Assembly (NCBI RefSeq): GCF_026627445.1
Contig: NZ_JAPNLJ010000041.1
Span: 1-53,825 of the forward strand
DNA length: 53,825 bases
DNA from: Streptomyces sp. H27-H1
Lineage (GTDB): Bacteria; Actinomycetota; Actinomycetes; Streptomycetales; Streptomycetaceae
Direction of reading: 5' to 3'
Numbering within the stretch: the stretch's first letter is position 1; every line of letters begins with the position of its first letter. The translations under genes were made by a program, and so were the position numbers. Shown one piece after another: positions 20,244 to 28,795 of the stretch. The notes under the pieces were generated by a model that saw only the letters and a program-made list of their open reading frames with translations, ran no database searches and was not told where the DNA came from.

Positions 20244-20852
20244 ATGCCTCTCAACCCCGCCCCCGAGGAGTCTCAGATTCACGAGAGTGCCCAGGGTCCC
20301 CGCGTCACGCCGGCCGCGAGCCGCACCGCGCAGACCCCCCGCCCCGTACCCGGTCCGCGTCCCGCCCCCGTGCCCCGGCCCGCACCGCCCGCGCAGCGGG
20401 TGCCGAAGGCCACCCCCGGACCCGTTCCCACCGCCGCCACGACCCCCTCGGTCTCGGCATCGGTCCCGCAGGTCCAGCTGATCCCGGCATCCGCCGAGGG
20501 TGCGCTGGACGCGGCCGAAGAAGCTGTGGACCTGCTGCTCGACACCGGGCGCGCGCCCGGCGACATCCTGGTGCTCACCACCGGCGACCCGCACCCGTGG
20601 GCCGCGCACGAGCTGTCCTTCGGCGAGGCCGCGTACTGGGCCCTGCACGACGCCGGGGACGACGTCTTCTACGCGGACGCCGCGCAGGTGCAGCGTGCCG
20701 CCGGTCGTCCCGTCGTGGTCCTCGCCGCCAACGGCGGACCGGTCGACGCGACTGCCGCAACGCTGCCGGTCGCCCTCGCGCGAGCCGGTGCGCTCCTCAT
20801 CGTGTGCGGCGAGGAGCAGCAGATCAACTCCGTGCTGGGAGCGGGCGTCTGA
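20244..20852 (+). CDS. Hypothetical protein with Pro-rich N-terminus
   Basis: A 202-residue protein I cannot assign. Residues 1-75 are disordered and Pro/Ala/Arg-rich. The rest (about 76-202) is a compact alpha/beta domain: VQLIPASAEGALDAAEEAVDLLLD, GDILVLTTGDPHPW, RPVVVLAANGG and GALLIVCGEEQQINS. This pattern of short hydrophobic strands recalls the C-terminal region of UvrD/Rep-type helicases, but no nucleotide-binding motif is present. ATG 20244 preferred because of the -10-like TAAATAT 6-7 nt before it; GTG 20223 is the alternative and lies inside the palindrome. No signal peptide or membrane segment. Confidence 0.7.
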   Translation: MPLNPAPEESQIHESAQGPRVTPAASRTAQTPRPVPGPRPAPVPRPAPPAQRVPKATPGPVPTAATTPSVSASVPQVQLIPASAEGALDAAEEAVDLLLDTGRAPGDILVLTTGDPHPWAAHELSFGEAAYWALHDAGDDVFYADAAQVQRAAGRPVVVLAANGGPVDATAATLPVALARAGALLIVCGEEQQINSVLGAGV

Positions 20853-20928
20853 CGCCCCGTACCCCCGCACGGTCGAGGGGCGGGGCGGGCTGACACAGCC
20901 GGCCCTGCCGAAGTCCGAGGCCTGAACA

Positions 20929-20956
20929 GCCGTACGCCCACGCCCGGGTGTACGGC
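20929..20956. terminator. terminator between convergent hypothetical genes
   Basis: 11-bp stem with one G-U pair, GCCGTACGCCC (20929-20939) / GGGTGTACGGC (20946-20956), 6-nt loop. It lies in the 225-bp gap between two convergent genes. The rest of the gap has tttcgggcgtcc direct repeats and nothing else recognisable. Confidence 0.7.
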
Positions 20957-21077
20957 CGTCGGGTTTTCCGGGTACGCGGCCGTCCGGCGTTTTCGGGCGT
21001 CCAGGGCTTTCGGGCGTCCGGTGGTGCGGCCCTCCCGGGTGCGTGGCCGTCCGGCGCGCGCGTTTGGTGTGACGGGC

Positions 21078-21707
21078 TCAGCGCGCGGCAGTACGGCGCA
21101 AGGCCTCCGCGGAACCGCCGCCGGTGCGCAGGGCGAGCGGGGAGAACTCGGACGCCGTGTCACCGAGGCGCCCGGGCCGGGAGTCCGAACTGGGGCTCCG
21201 GCCGCCGCGGCCTTCGCCCAGCACCTGCCAGCCGCCCCGGGTCAGCGTGATGTACGCGCCGCAGCGCAGCCCGTGCAGGGTGCAGGCGTCCCGCAGTCCC
21301 CACATCCAGGCCCCGTCCTCCTCGGTCCAGCGTTCGTCGCCGTCGCGGCAGTACAACAGCACCGCCGTCCGTACCGGGGTCCGCCGCCGCAGGTCGTGCG
21401 GGATGACCCGGCGCAGCCGGGAGAGCAGGGCGTTGCGGTACTCCCAGCCGTCTGCGGCGGTGGCGCGCTGCACGAAGGAGGCGCTGGCCACGAGCCGTTC
21501 CTCGGGCCCGAGGACGGCGATCACCGCCGTGGACGGGGCGGGGCTGTGGCGTGAGTGCAGTCCGCTGACGACCTCGCGCGGATTGCGCAGCAGGGGAACG
21601 CCCGACGCCGTCCACTCGGAGGGTTCCAGCAGTCTGCCGTGCCGGCTGGCGCCGCCGGTGGCCGTTGTCAGAGACGTGGTCGAGGGCGGGGAGAATCCGA
21701 AGGTCAC
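21078..21707 (-). CDS. Hypothetical protein downstream of recQ
   Basis: A 209-residue protein with no family I recognise. Start GTG 21707 chosen because GGGAGGACC lies directly upstream. The frame continues upstream but only as antisense shadow of recQ. The middle looks globular: STAVIAVLGPEERLVASASF, WEYRNALLSRLRRVIPHDLR, and RTAVLLYCRDGDERWTEEDGAW. It ends in a low-complexity tail after RGGWQVLGEGRG. Predicted cytoplasmic, with no membrane segment. It follows recQ in the same direction with a 215-bp gap. Confidence 0.65.
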   Translation of the reverse strand: MTFGFSPPSTTSLTTATGGASRHGRLLEPSEWTASGVPLLRNPREVVSGLHSRHSPAPSTAVIAVLGPEERLVASASFVQRATAADGWEYRNALLSRLRRVIPHDLRRRTPVRTAVLLYCRDGDERWTEEDGAWMWGLRDACTLHGLRCGAYITLTRGGWQVLGEGRGGRSPSSDSRPGRLGDTASEFSPLALRTGGGSAEALRRTAAR

Positions 21708-21922
21708 GGTCCTCCCTTCGGGTACGCGCCCGCGAACGGGCACAGCTGGAGTGCGGGCGCGCCGCGGCGCGGCCCAGGAGAGTGCCGTCGAGCCGAGCGG
21801 GAGCAACGCAATTCTCGCGTGGCCCGTGAGCATGCGGCAACGAGCAATTGGAGCCGCCGACCGGAATTCGCCGGTATGCCGTTCATATCCCTGCCCCGCC
21901 ACGCCGAAGATGACGCATTCGG

Positions 21923-24082
21923 CTAAGGCTGGAGCGCCAGTACCAGGGGAAACACCTCCTTGGCTCCTGCTCGTCGCAGCAGACGCGCGGAGACCGCGAG
22001 GGTCCAGCCGGTCTCCGCGCGGTCGTCGACGAGGAGGACGGGTCCCGCCGCTTCCCGCAGCGTCGCGGAGAGCTCCGGCGGAACGACCAGTGCCTGGTGC
22101 AGGCCGCGCACCCGCTGGGCGCTGTTCGAGGAGGGCAGGCCGAACTCCGGTGCCTGATCGGTGTAGGCCAGCGTTCCGAGCAGGGGCATCCGCCCGACCT
22201 CCGCGATCCGCGCGGCCAGCGAACCGACCAGCTGCGGGCGGCCGCGCGAGGGCAGAGCGACCACGCCCACCGGCCGTGCGGGCGCGCCCGGGGCTCCGGA
22301 GGCCCAGCCGCCCGGGCCGCGCGCCCAGTCGGCCAGCACCGCCACCACCGCCTGCGCGACATCGTCCGGAATCGGCTGGTCGGGGGCTTGCGGTGCGAGC
22401 ATCGGGCGCAGCCGGTTGCCCCAGCCGATGTCGGAGAGCCGGCCCAGCGCGCGGCCCGTCGAGGCCTGCTCGCCCGCGGGGATCCGGCCCTTGAGAGGCA
22501 CCCCGACCGCCGCGAGACCCGTCGGCCACATCTTGCGGGGCTCCAGCTCCACCCCCGGCCGGCCCAGCTCCCCACGGGCGGTGTCCAGCGCGGTCGAGGA
22601 GACCTCCGCAGTGAACCGGGCCCCGGCGCAGTTGTCGCAGCGGCCGCAGGGCACGGCCTCCTCGTCGTCCAGCTGGCGGCGCAGGAACTCCATGCGGCAG
22701 CCGGTCCCGGCCGCGTAGTCCCGCATGGCCTGCTGTTCGGCGGCCCGCTGCCGGGCCACCCAGGCGTAGCGCTCGGCGTCGTACACCCACGGCTCGCCGG
22801 TGGACGTCCAGCCGCCCTTGACCCGGTGCACGGCGCCGTCGACGTCGAGGACCTTGAGCATGGTCTCCAGCCTGGTGCGGCGCAGATCGACCAGCGGCTC
22901 CAGCGCGGGCAGGGAGAGCGGCCGGCCGGCCTCGGCCAGGACGTCCAGGGTGCGGCGTACCTGCTGCTCCGGCGGGAAGGCGACGGATGCGAAGTACTGC
23001 CAGATGGCCTCGTCCTCACGCCCCGGCAGCAGCAGGACCTCGGCGTGCTCCACCCCGCGCCCGGCGCGGCCGACCTGCTGGTAGTAGGCGATGGGGGAGG
23101 AGGGTGAGCCTAGGTGTACGACGAAACCGAGGTCGGGCTTGTCGAAGCCCATGCCCAGGGCCGAGGTGGCCACCAGCGCCTTGACCCGGTTGGCCTGGAG
23201 GTCGTTCTCGGCCTGCTCGCGGTCGGCGTTCTCCGTCTTGCCGGTGTACGAGGAGACCGTGTGCCCGCGATGGCGCAGGTACGCGGTGACCTCCTCGGCG
23301 GCCGCCACGGTCAGGGTGTAGATGATCCCGGAACCGGGCAGCGTGCTGAGATTGTCGGCGAGCCAGGCCAGCCGGTGGGCGGCGTCGGGCAGTGTCAGCA
23401 CGGCGAGACTCAGGCTCTCGCGGTCCAGGGGGCCACGCAGGACGAGGGCGTCCGTACCGGCCCCGGTGCCCAGCTGCTCGGCCACGTCGGCGGTCACGCG
23501 GGCATTGGCCGTCGCTGTCGTGGCGAGCACCGGGACGCCGGGCGGGAGGTCGGCCAGCATCGTGCGCAGACGGCGGTAGTCAGGGCGGAAATCGTGCCCC
23601 CAGTCCGAGATGCAGTGCGCCTCGTCCACCACGAGGAGCCCGGTCGCGGCGGAGAGCTTGGGCAGCACCTGGTCGCGGAAATCGGGATTGTTGAGCCGCT
23701 CCGGGCTCACGAGTAGCACGTCGATCTCGCCCGCCGCGATCTCCGCCTGGATCGACTCCCACTCCTCGGGATTGGCCGAATTGATGGTGCGGGCCTTGAT
23801 CCCGGCCCGTGCGGCGGCCTCGACCTGGTTGCGCATGAGCGCGAGGAGCGGCGAAACGATCACGGTGGGACCGGCGCCGCTCGCGCGCAGCAGCGAGGTC
23901 GCGACGAAGTACACGGCGGACTTGCCCCAGCCCGTGCGCTGCACCACCAGGGCCCGCCGCTTGTCGGCGACCAGGGCCTCGATCGCTCGCCACTGGTCCT
24001 CGCGCAGCCGTGCGGTGCCCGTGGCGTCGCCCACGAGACGGGCTAGTACGGAGTCGGCCGAGGACCTCAGGTCTGCGTTCAT
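21923..24082 (-). CDS. recQ: RecQ family ATP-dependent DNA helicase with PRTase-like C-terminus
   Basis: A 719-residue RecQ-type 3'-5' helicase. Helicase motifs: QRTGWGKSAVYF (Walker A, near 48-59), VVDEAHCISDWGHDFRPDY (DEAH and aromatic loop), LATTATAN, SALGMGFDKPDLGFV and QQVGRAGRG. The zinc-binding subdomain has CRMEFLRRQLDDEEAVPCGRCDNC. Instead of an HRDC domain, the last ~200 residues resemble a phosphoribosyltransferase fold (PVGVVALPSRGRPQ, GPVLLVDDRAETGWTLAVSA). This arrangement is known in actinobacterial RecQ-like proteins; the role of the tail is not established. ATG 24082 gives a normal start. The divergent promoter region contains DnaA-box-like sites. Confidence 0.92.
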   Translation of the reverse strand: MNADLRSSADSVLARLVGDATGTARLREDQWRAIEALVADKRRALVVQRTGWGKSAVYFVATSLLRASGAGPTVIVSPLLALMRNQVEAAARAGIKARTINSANPEEWESIQAEIAAGEIDVLLVSPERLNNPDFRDQVLPKLSAATGLLVVDEAHCISDWGHDFRPDYRRLRTMLADLPPGVPVLATTATANARVTADVAEQLGTGAGTDALVLRGPLDRESLSLAVLTLPDAAHRLAWLADNLSTLPGSGIIYTLTVAAAEEVTAYLRHRGHTVSSYTGKTENADREQAENDLQANRVKALVATSALGMGFDKPDLGFVVHLGSPSSPIAYYQQVGRAGRGVEHAEVLLLPGREDEAIWQYFASVAFPPEQQVRRTLDVLAEAGRPLSLPALEPLVDLRRTRLETMLKVLDVDGAVHRVKGGWTSTGEPWVYDAERYAWVARQRAAEQQAMRDYAAGTGCRMEFLRRQLDDEEAVPCGRCDNCAGARFTAEVSSTALDTARGELGRPGVELEPRKMWPTGLAAVGVPLKGRIPAGEQASTGRALGRLSDIGWGNRLRPMLAPQAPDQPIPDDVAQAVVAVLADWARGPGGWASGAPGAPARPVGVVALPSRGRPQLVGSLAARIAEVGRMPLLGTLAYTDQAPEFGLPSSNSAQRVRGLHQALVVPPELSATLREAAGPVLLVDDRAETGWTLAVSARLLRRAGAKEVFPLVLALQP

Positions 24083-24134
24083 GCCCCCATGCAACCCGAT
24101 GGCTCCGACATCACGCGAATGCCGCTCTGGGACC

Positions 24135-24192
24135 TGTGGACGCCGAAGGGAAAATTTGTTCGTGATTCGGGCCGCTTCGGGAGTTATCCACA
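24135..24192. promoter_or_regulatory. DnaA-box-like pair between recQ and the DUF4192 gene
   Basis: TTATCCACA at 24184-24192 (+) is a perfect E. coli-type DnaA box. TGTGGACGC at 24135-24143 reads GCGTCCACA on the other strand, 7 of 9 to TTGTCCACA. They lie 40 bp apart in the 149-bp divergent region, with an AT-rich AAAATTTGTTCGTGA between them. Confidence 0.5.
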
Positions 24193-24231
24193 GGGGTTTC
24201 CGAATGCGGTCGGACACGGGACCTTCGGGAC

Positions 24232-25518
24232 ATGACGAACAGCCACGAAGCACGCACCCCGTCCGACCCGTCGTCCACCGGTCCGGCCGGAGGCGTCGAC
24301 GCATCCCGGATCACCCTGCGCAGCCCGGCCGAACTGGCCGACGCGCTGCCCTACATGCTCGGCTTCCACCCGACCGACTCCCTCGTCATGGTCGCCGTCC
24401 ACGGGGAGGCCGGCCGCTTCGGCGGCCGGCTCCGGGTGGGCATCCCCGCTTCCCCCGAGGAATGGGAGGACACCGTCCGGCAGGCCGCCGACTGTCTGAT
24501 CCGTGGCAGTGTGCGGCGCGGAGCCAAGCCCGACGGCGTCATCGCCTTCCTCTGCCAGGACCCGCACCGCGGCGACAGCGCGCAGCGGGTGATGACCAAA
24601 CTGCGCCCGCTCGCCCAGCGGATCCGGCTGGCCTGCGGGGCACTGGACGTCCCCGTGCTGGAGGCCCTGTGCCTCTCCGCCGGGCGTTACTGGTCCTACT
24701 GCTGCCCGGACGAGCGCTGCTGCCCCGCCGAAGGCAGCGCGCTGGTCGCGCCGGGCACCTCGGTCATGGCCGCCGCGGCCACTTTCGCCGGCCTCCAGGT
24801 GCGGGGCTCCCTCCGGGAGATCGAGCACAGGCTGACACCGCTGCGAGGGAAGGTGGCCGATGAGATGGAGGGCGCCCTGGACCGGGCTGCCGTCGCGCTT
24901 GTGCCGAAGATCCTCGACGGGGCCACCCGGGAGGAGGTGGGGGCAGAGACCGTCCTGCTCGCCCGCGCGCTCATTCAGCGCATGACCCTCGCCCCGCCGG
25001 CGGAAGGCGGCCCCGGAGCCGACGCCTGGGACGACGCACTGCTCGGCCACGACGAGGCCGCCTCGTTGATCCTCGGGCTCCAGGACCGCGAGATCCGCGA
25101 TATCGCCGCCGAGTGGATGGAGGGAGAGGAGGCGGCTCCCGCCCTGCGGCTGTGGCGGGCCCTGTCCCGGCGCTGCGTCGGGGCCTACGGGGAGCACGCG
25201 GCGGCTCCGCTCACCCTGGCGGGCTGGGTCTCGTGGTCCACCGGAGACGAGCCGACGGCCAGGATCGCCCTGGGGATGGCGCTGCGGGCGGACGACGGGT
25301 ACCGCTTCGCGCAGCTGCTGCACCACGCCTGCAACGAGGGGATCGACCCGGAGGGCCTGCGCGAGTGCCTGCGGGAGGAGGCGCGGCGCCGCGAGCCGCG
25401 CCGGGGACGCCTGCCCGGGGCACCCCGGAGGGCGGGCGCAGTCACCAGGCCGCCCGGCGGACCGGGCAGGACCAGTAGCCGCCGCGAGTCCGGCAGCACC
25501 GCGGGGAGCGAGCAGTGA
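24232..25518 (+). CDS. DUF4192 domain protein
   Basis: A 428-residue protein of the DUF4192 family, widespread in actinobacteria and of unknown function. The signature start is ITLRSPAELADALPYMLGFHPTDSLVMVAVHG (residues about 24-55), with a cysteine-rich loop WSYCCPDERCCPAEGSAL and the late TLAGWVSWSTGDEPTARIALGMAL. The last ~45 residues are Arg/Gly/Pro-rich. ATG 24232 is divergent from recQ by 149 bp. No membrane segment. Its position next to recQ is conserved in Streptomyces as I remember it, hinting at a DNA-related role, but this is inference. Confidence 0.87.
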   Translation: MTNSHEARTPSDPSSTGPAGGVDASRITLRSPAELADALPYMLGFHPTDSLVMVAVHGEAGRFGGRLRVGIPASPEEWEDTVRQAADCLIRGSVRRGAKPDGVIAFLCQDPHRGDSAQRVMTKLRPLAQRIRLACGALDVPVLEALCLSAGRYWSYCCPDERCCPAEGSALVAPGTSVMAAAATFAGLQVRGSLREIEHRLTPLRGKVADEMEGALDRAAVALVPKILDGATREEVGAETVLLARALIQRMTLAPPAEGGPGADAWDDALLGHDEAASLILGLQDREIRDIAAEWMEGEEAAPALRLWRALSRRCVGAYGEHAAAPLTLAGWVSWSTGDEPTARIALGMALRADDGYRFAQLLHHACNEGIDPEGLRECLREEARRREPRRGRLPGAPRRAGAVTRPPGGPGRTSSRRESGSTAGSEQ

Positions 25519-25835
25519 AGCGCCCGGGGGGCCGGGGCAGGGACGGCGGCCGGGCCTGGGTGAGGGACAGCGGCCGGCCCCGGGGCAGGGACGCAGACGC
25601 CGGCGCGGGCCGGGGCCGGGGTGGGTCCTGCGGGTCCGTGCTCCGAGTGTGGCTGCGGGCCGGGGCGCGAGCGGTCCTGTGGCGGCGGCCCCCACGAAGG
25701 CCGATGCTCCGCCGGGCGCAGGCCCCGCCGGGGCCCGTGACCCCGGCCGGGGCGGGGGCGTTGCGCTGTGGGGTGGTGGGGACCCGGCCGCGCCGCCGCC
25801 CAGCCGATCCACCCGGAGCGCAGACAAGGCGACCC
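25519..25835 (+). other. G-rich stretch between the DUF4192 and debranching-like genes
   Basis: About 317 bp rich in ggccggggcagggac-type imperfect repeats. An in-frame GTG at 25515 would extend the next gene by 107 Arg/Gly-rich residues with no homology and unusual composition, so I treat it as non-coding leader. G-quadruplex formation is conceivable. Confidence 0.5.
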
Positions 25836-27821
25836 ATGTCCCACCCCGTACCCCCCGCCCGCGTAGCTCCTTCCCGCAGACCCGACCTGCCGCCCGTGCA
25901 CGGTGCCGTCATCTGCGTCGCCGCGCCCTGCCTGGTCATCTCGCCCGAGCACGGCCAGCTCACGGGGCGGGGGGCCGACGGGATCTACCGCGCCGGGCGC
26001 CGACTGCTGTCCCGCTGCGTGCTGCGCGTCGGCGGCCGGGACCCGGTCGCGGTCCAGGGCCGCAGTCTCGGGGCCGACCAGGCATCCTTCACCGCGACGG
26101 TACGGACCGGAGCAGAGCCCGGGCCCGATCCCGACGTCGGAGTCGAACGGGTCCGGCACGCCGACGGCACCGAGCGGATCACCCTGCGCAGCTTCACCGG
26201 CCGGACCCTGCGGATCCCCGTGGAGATCTCCCTCGGCACCGACCTTGCGGAGTTGGCCGAGGTGGCCGCCGGCCGGGCCGGTCCGGAACTGCCCGCCGCG
26301 GTGCACGCCGCCGGACTGCGCTGGACCAGCGGAGAGGCCCAGGCCGTCACCGCCGCCGAGCCGCCTCCGGACGACGCGCTGGCCTCGGCCGGGCTGCTGC
26401 GCTGGGAGCTCGAACTGCGCCCCGGCGAGTCCCGCACCATCGAGCTGCGGACCACCAGGGACCGCGGGGCCCGGGCCCCGGCCGGGCAGGTGGCCAATCC
26501 GCTGTCCGACGACGCCCGCGCGGAGGGAGACGACCCGAGGGCGGAGGCCTGGCTGCGCACGAGCGTGCAGGACCTGGGAGCGCTGCTGCTCAGGGACCCG
26601 AAGGAACCGGCCGACAGCTACGCCGCGGCCGGAGTGCCGTGGCGGCTGGGGCTGGCCCCGGCGGAATCCCTGTGGGCCGCCCGCATGGCGCTGCCACTGG
26701 GCACCGGACTGGCCGCCGCGACCCTGCGCGTCCTGGCCCGGACCCAGACCGGCGGGCGGGGCGGGGACGCGGGGAAGATCCCGGGGCCCTTGCGCGGGGC
26801 CGGGCCGCAACTGCCCCCCGGGTGCACCGGGACCGAGGCGACGCTCGCCTTCCCCGCGGTACTCGCCGAAGCCCGGCGCTGGGGGATGCCCGAGGCGGAG
26901 CTGGCCCAGCTGCTCCCCACCGCCGAGCGGTGCCTGGAGTGGATCCGGGGCGCCTTCGGGGAGGACGGCTTCCTGGCCGACCCCGATCCGGGACCGCGGC
27001 GCTGTGAAACCCAGGCCCACGCCCATCGCGCCGCGCTGCTCGGGGCCGACCTGCTCGCCGGGTGCGGGCGTCCCGGAGCCGAGGAGTGGCGGGACCGGGC
27101 GGCCGAGCTGCGGCAGCGGTTCGCAGCCCGGTTCTGGGTCGACGGGCCGGACGGCGGCCGGCCCGCGGCGGCCCTGCATCCCGATGGACGGCCGCTGCCC
27201 CGGATGACGGGGGCCGCCGCCCACTTGCTGGACACCGGGTTGCTCGGAGGCGGCCGGCTCGCGCCCGGGCTGCTCGACCGGGTCCGTACCGAACAGCTGG
27301 CCCGGCTGCTGGGTGCCCCCGCCATGGACTCCGGGTGGGGGCTGCGGAGCATGGCGGCGCGGGAGCCGGGGCACAACCCGTTCGGGTACCGCTCGGGCGC
27401 GGTGCGGCCGTACGAGAGTGCGGTCGCCGTGGCCGGCCTGGCCCAGGCGGGCTTCGAGAAGGAGGCCACCGGGCTGCTCAGGGGCCTGCTGGACGCGGCG
27501 GAGGCCTTCGGGTACCGCCTCCCGGAGATGTACGCGGCCGAGCAGCGCACCGCGGGCAGCGCTCCGCTTCCGCATCCGGCGGCCTGCCGCCCGGCGGCGG
27601 TCGCGGCGGCCGCGGGGATCCACGTACTGGCCGCCCTGGCCGGGATCCGGCCGGACGCCGCCGCGGGAACGGTCGCCCTCGTACCGCTCGCCGGCGCCCC
27701 CCTCGGCGAGCTCCGCCTCTCGGGGTTGCGCGTTTCGGGGGCACCCTTCGCCGTCCGCGTCAGCCGGCTCGGCCTGGGCATGGTGGAGGAGGCCGCCGAT
27801 GCGCTGCAACTGGGCGGGTAG
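25836..27821 (+). CDS. Glycogen debranching enzyme-like (alpha/alpha)6 protein
   Basis: A 661-residue protein with an N-terminal GDE_N domain (about 20-200: VICVAAPCLVISPEHGQLTGRGADGIYRAGRR) and a C-terminal amylo-alpha-1,6-glucosidase-like (alpha/alpha)6 barrel (about 240-640: DSGWGLRSMAAREPGHNPFGYRSGAVRP, FGYRLPEMYA). Bacterial proteins of this type trim alpha-1,6 branches, but substrates of the Streptomyces members are unproven. ATG 25836 has a weak AAGG upstream. There is no signal peptide, so it is cytoplasmic. It could act with the GH13 enzyme at the other end of the window, but the genes are 24 kb apart and this is speculative. Confidence 0.8.
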   Translation: MSHPVPPARVAPSRRPDLPPVHGAVICVAAPCLVISPEHGQLTGRGADGIYRAGRRLLSRCVLRVGGRDPVAVQGRSLGADQASFTATVRTGAEPGPDPDVGVERVRHADGTERITLRSFTGRTLRIPVEISLGTDLAELAEVAAGRAGPELPAAVHAAGLRWTSGEAQAVTAAEPPPDDALASAGLLRWELELRPGESRTIELRTTRDRGARAPAGQVANPLSDDARAEGDDPRAEAWLRTSVQDLGALLLRDPKEPADSYAAAGVPWRLGLAPAESLWAARMALPLGTGLAAATLRVLARTQTGGRGGDAGKIPGPLRGAGPQLPPGCTGTEATLAFPAVLAEARRWGMPEAELAQLLPTAERCLEWIRGAFGEDGFLADPDPGPRRCETQAHAHRAALLGADLLAGCGRPGAEEWRDRAAELRQRFAARFWVDGPDGGRPAAALHPDGRPLPRMTGAAAHLLDTGLLGGGRLAPGLLDRVRTEQLARLLGAPAMDSGWGLRSMAAREPGHNPFGYRSGAVRPYESAVAVAGLAQAGFEKEATGLLRGLLDAAEAFGYRLPEMYAAEQRTAGSAPLPHPAACRPAAVAAAAGIHVLAALAGIRPDAAAGTVALVPLAGAPLGELRLSGLRVSGAPFAVRVSRLGLGMVEEAADALQLGG

Positions 27822-27891
27822 GCGGCACCCCGCCGATCGGCCCGGATCGGGCCACGGCGTCCGGTTCCGTGGTCGGAAGATCTCCAAAGCT

Positions 27892-27926
27892 CTGTTTATC
27901 GTCAGGCAGACGACTATGATCGCGGC
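27892..27926 (+). promoter_or_regulatory. promoter and operator-like palindrome of the NUDIX regulator
   Basis: TATGAT (27915-27920) ends 6 nt before ATG 27927, and there is no Shine-Dalgarno, so the transcript is probably leaderless. TCGTC-aggca-GACGA (27899-27913) is a perfect inverted repeat sitting between the -35 and -10 positions, a natural autorepression site. Confidence 0.6.
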
Positions 27927-28673
27927 ATGTCGCCCTACGACCCGTCGGCCTTCCCGCCCTTCGCCGTCACCGTCGACCTGGTCGTGCTCACCGTGCGGCG
28001 CCATGCGCTCTGCGCGCTGGTCATCCGACGGGGTGAGCAGCCGTTCCAGGGAAGCTGGGCGCTGCCCGGCGGCTTCGTGCGCGGGGACGAGGACCTGTCG
28101 GCGGCCGCGGCCCGCGAGCTGTCCGAGGAGACCGGTCTCAGCGCCCACGACCCGGACGCTCCTGAGGTGGGCAACGGCGCGCATCTCGAACAGCTGGCGA
28201 CCTACGGTGATCCGAAGCGGGACCCGCGCATGCGCGTGGTCAGCGTGGCGCATCTGGTGCTGGCTCCGGATCTGCCCGCGCCCCGGGCCGGCGGCGATGC
28301 CAACAGTGCGCGCTGGGCCCCCGTCGACGAGCTCCTGTCCGTGGACGGCCAGACGGGCGCCGGACTCGCCTTCGACCACGAGCGGATCCTCGCCGACGGG
28401 GTCGAGCGGGCCCGCTCGAAGATCGAGTACTCCTCGCTGGCCACCGCCTTCTGCCCGCCCGAGTTCACCGTCGGCGAGCTCCGCCGGGTCTACGAGGCGG
28501 TCTGGGGAGTCGCCCTCGACCCCCGTAACTTCCACCGCAAGGTCACCGGCACCCCCGGGTTTCTGGTGCCGGTCGGGGGGACGACGACACGTCAGGGCGG
28601 CCGTCCCGCCCAGCTGTTCCGGGCCGGCGGGGCAACCCTGCTCAACCCGCCGATGCTCCGCCCGGAAGTCTGA
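27927..28673 (+). CDS. NUDIX-domain/winged-helix protein, probably an NrtR-type regulator
   Basis: A 248-residue two-domain protein. The NUDIX domain (about 10-150) has a full box from GGFVRGDEDL to RELSEETGL. The C-terminal ~90 residues (KIEYSSLATAFCPPEFTVGELRRVYEAVWG ... NFHRKVTGTPGFL) match the winged-helix of NrtR-type regulators, which sense ADP-ribose and control NAD or sugar genes. The complete NUDIX box means hydrolase activity cannot be excluded. The palindrome over its own promoter supports autoregulation. No NAD biosynthesis gene is adjacent, so its targets are unknown. Confidence 0.85.
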   Translation: MSPYDPSAFPPFAVTVDLVVLTVRRHALCALVIRRGEQPFQGSWALPGGFVRGDEDLSAAAARELSEETGLSAHDPDAPEVGNGAHLEQLATYGDPKRDPRMRVVSVAHLVLAPDLPAPRAGGDANSARWAPVDELLSVDGQTGAGLAFDHERILADGVERARSKIEYSSLATAFCPPEFTVGELRRVYEAVWGVALDPRNFHRKVTGTPGFLVPVGGTTTRQGGRPAQLFRAGGATLLNPPMLRPEV

Positions 28674-28754
28674 CGCCCCGGGGCCGACACGGGAGCGGTT
28701 CACCACGAGGTGTGCCGCAAATCGGACATATCGAGTTATCTTCTTAGCGGTACT

Positions 28755-28771
28755 CGCTCTGCCGCAGAGCG
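28755..28771. promoter_or_regulatory. 7-bp-arm hairpin upstream of the ABC transporter gene
   Basis: CGCTCTG-ccg-CAGAGCG, 25 bp before ATG 28796. It could be an operator or a 5'-UTR hairpin. An AT-rich stretch (gacatatcgagttatcttctta, 28727-28747) just upstream is the likely promoter. Confidence 0.5.
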
Positions 28772-28795
28772 GTCTCACCCCCCGCGAGAGAAGCG

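Noticed and set aside
25515..25835. Upstream GTG start giving 107 extra residues to the debranching-like protein
   Set aside because: The added residues are Arg/Gly-rich without homology; ATG 25836 gives the family start.
25185..28778. A ~1200-codon open frame on the minus strand
   Set aside because: High-GC shadow of the debranching-like and NUDIX genes; His/Gly/Arg-rich with no recognisable domain.
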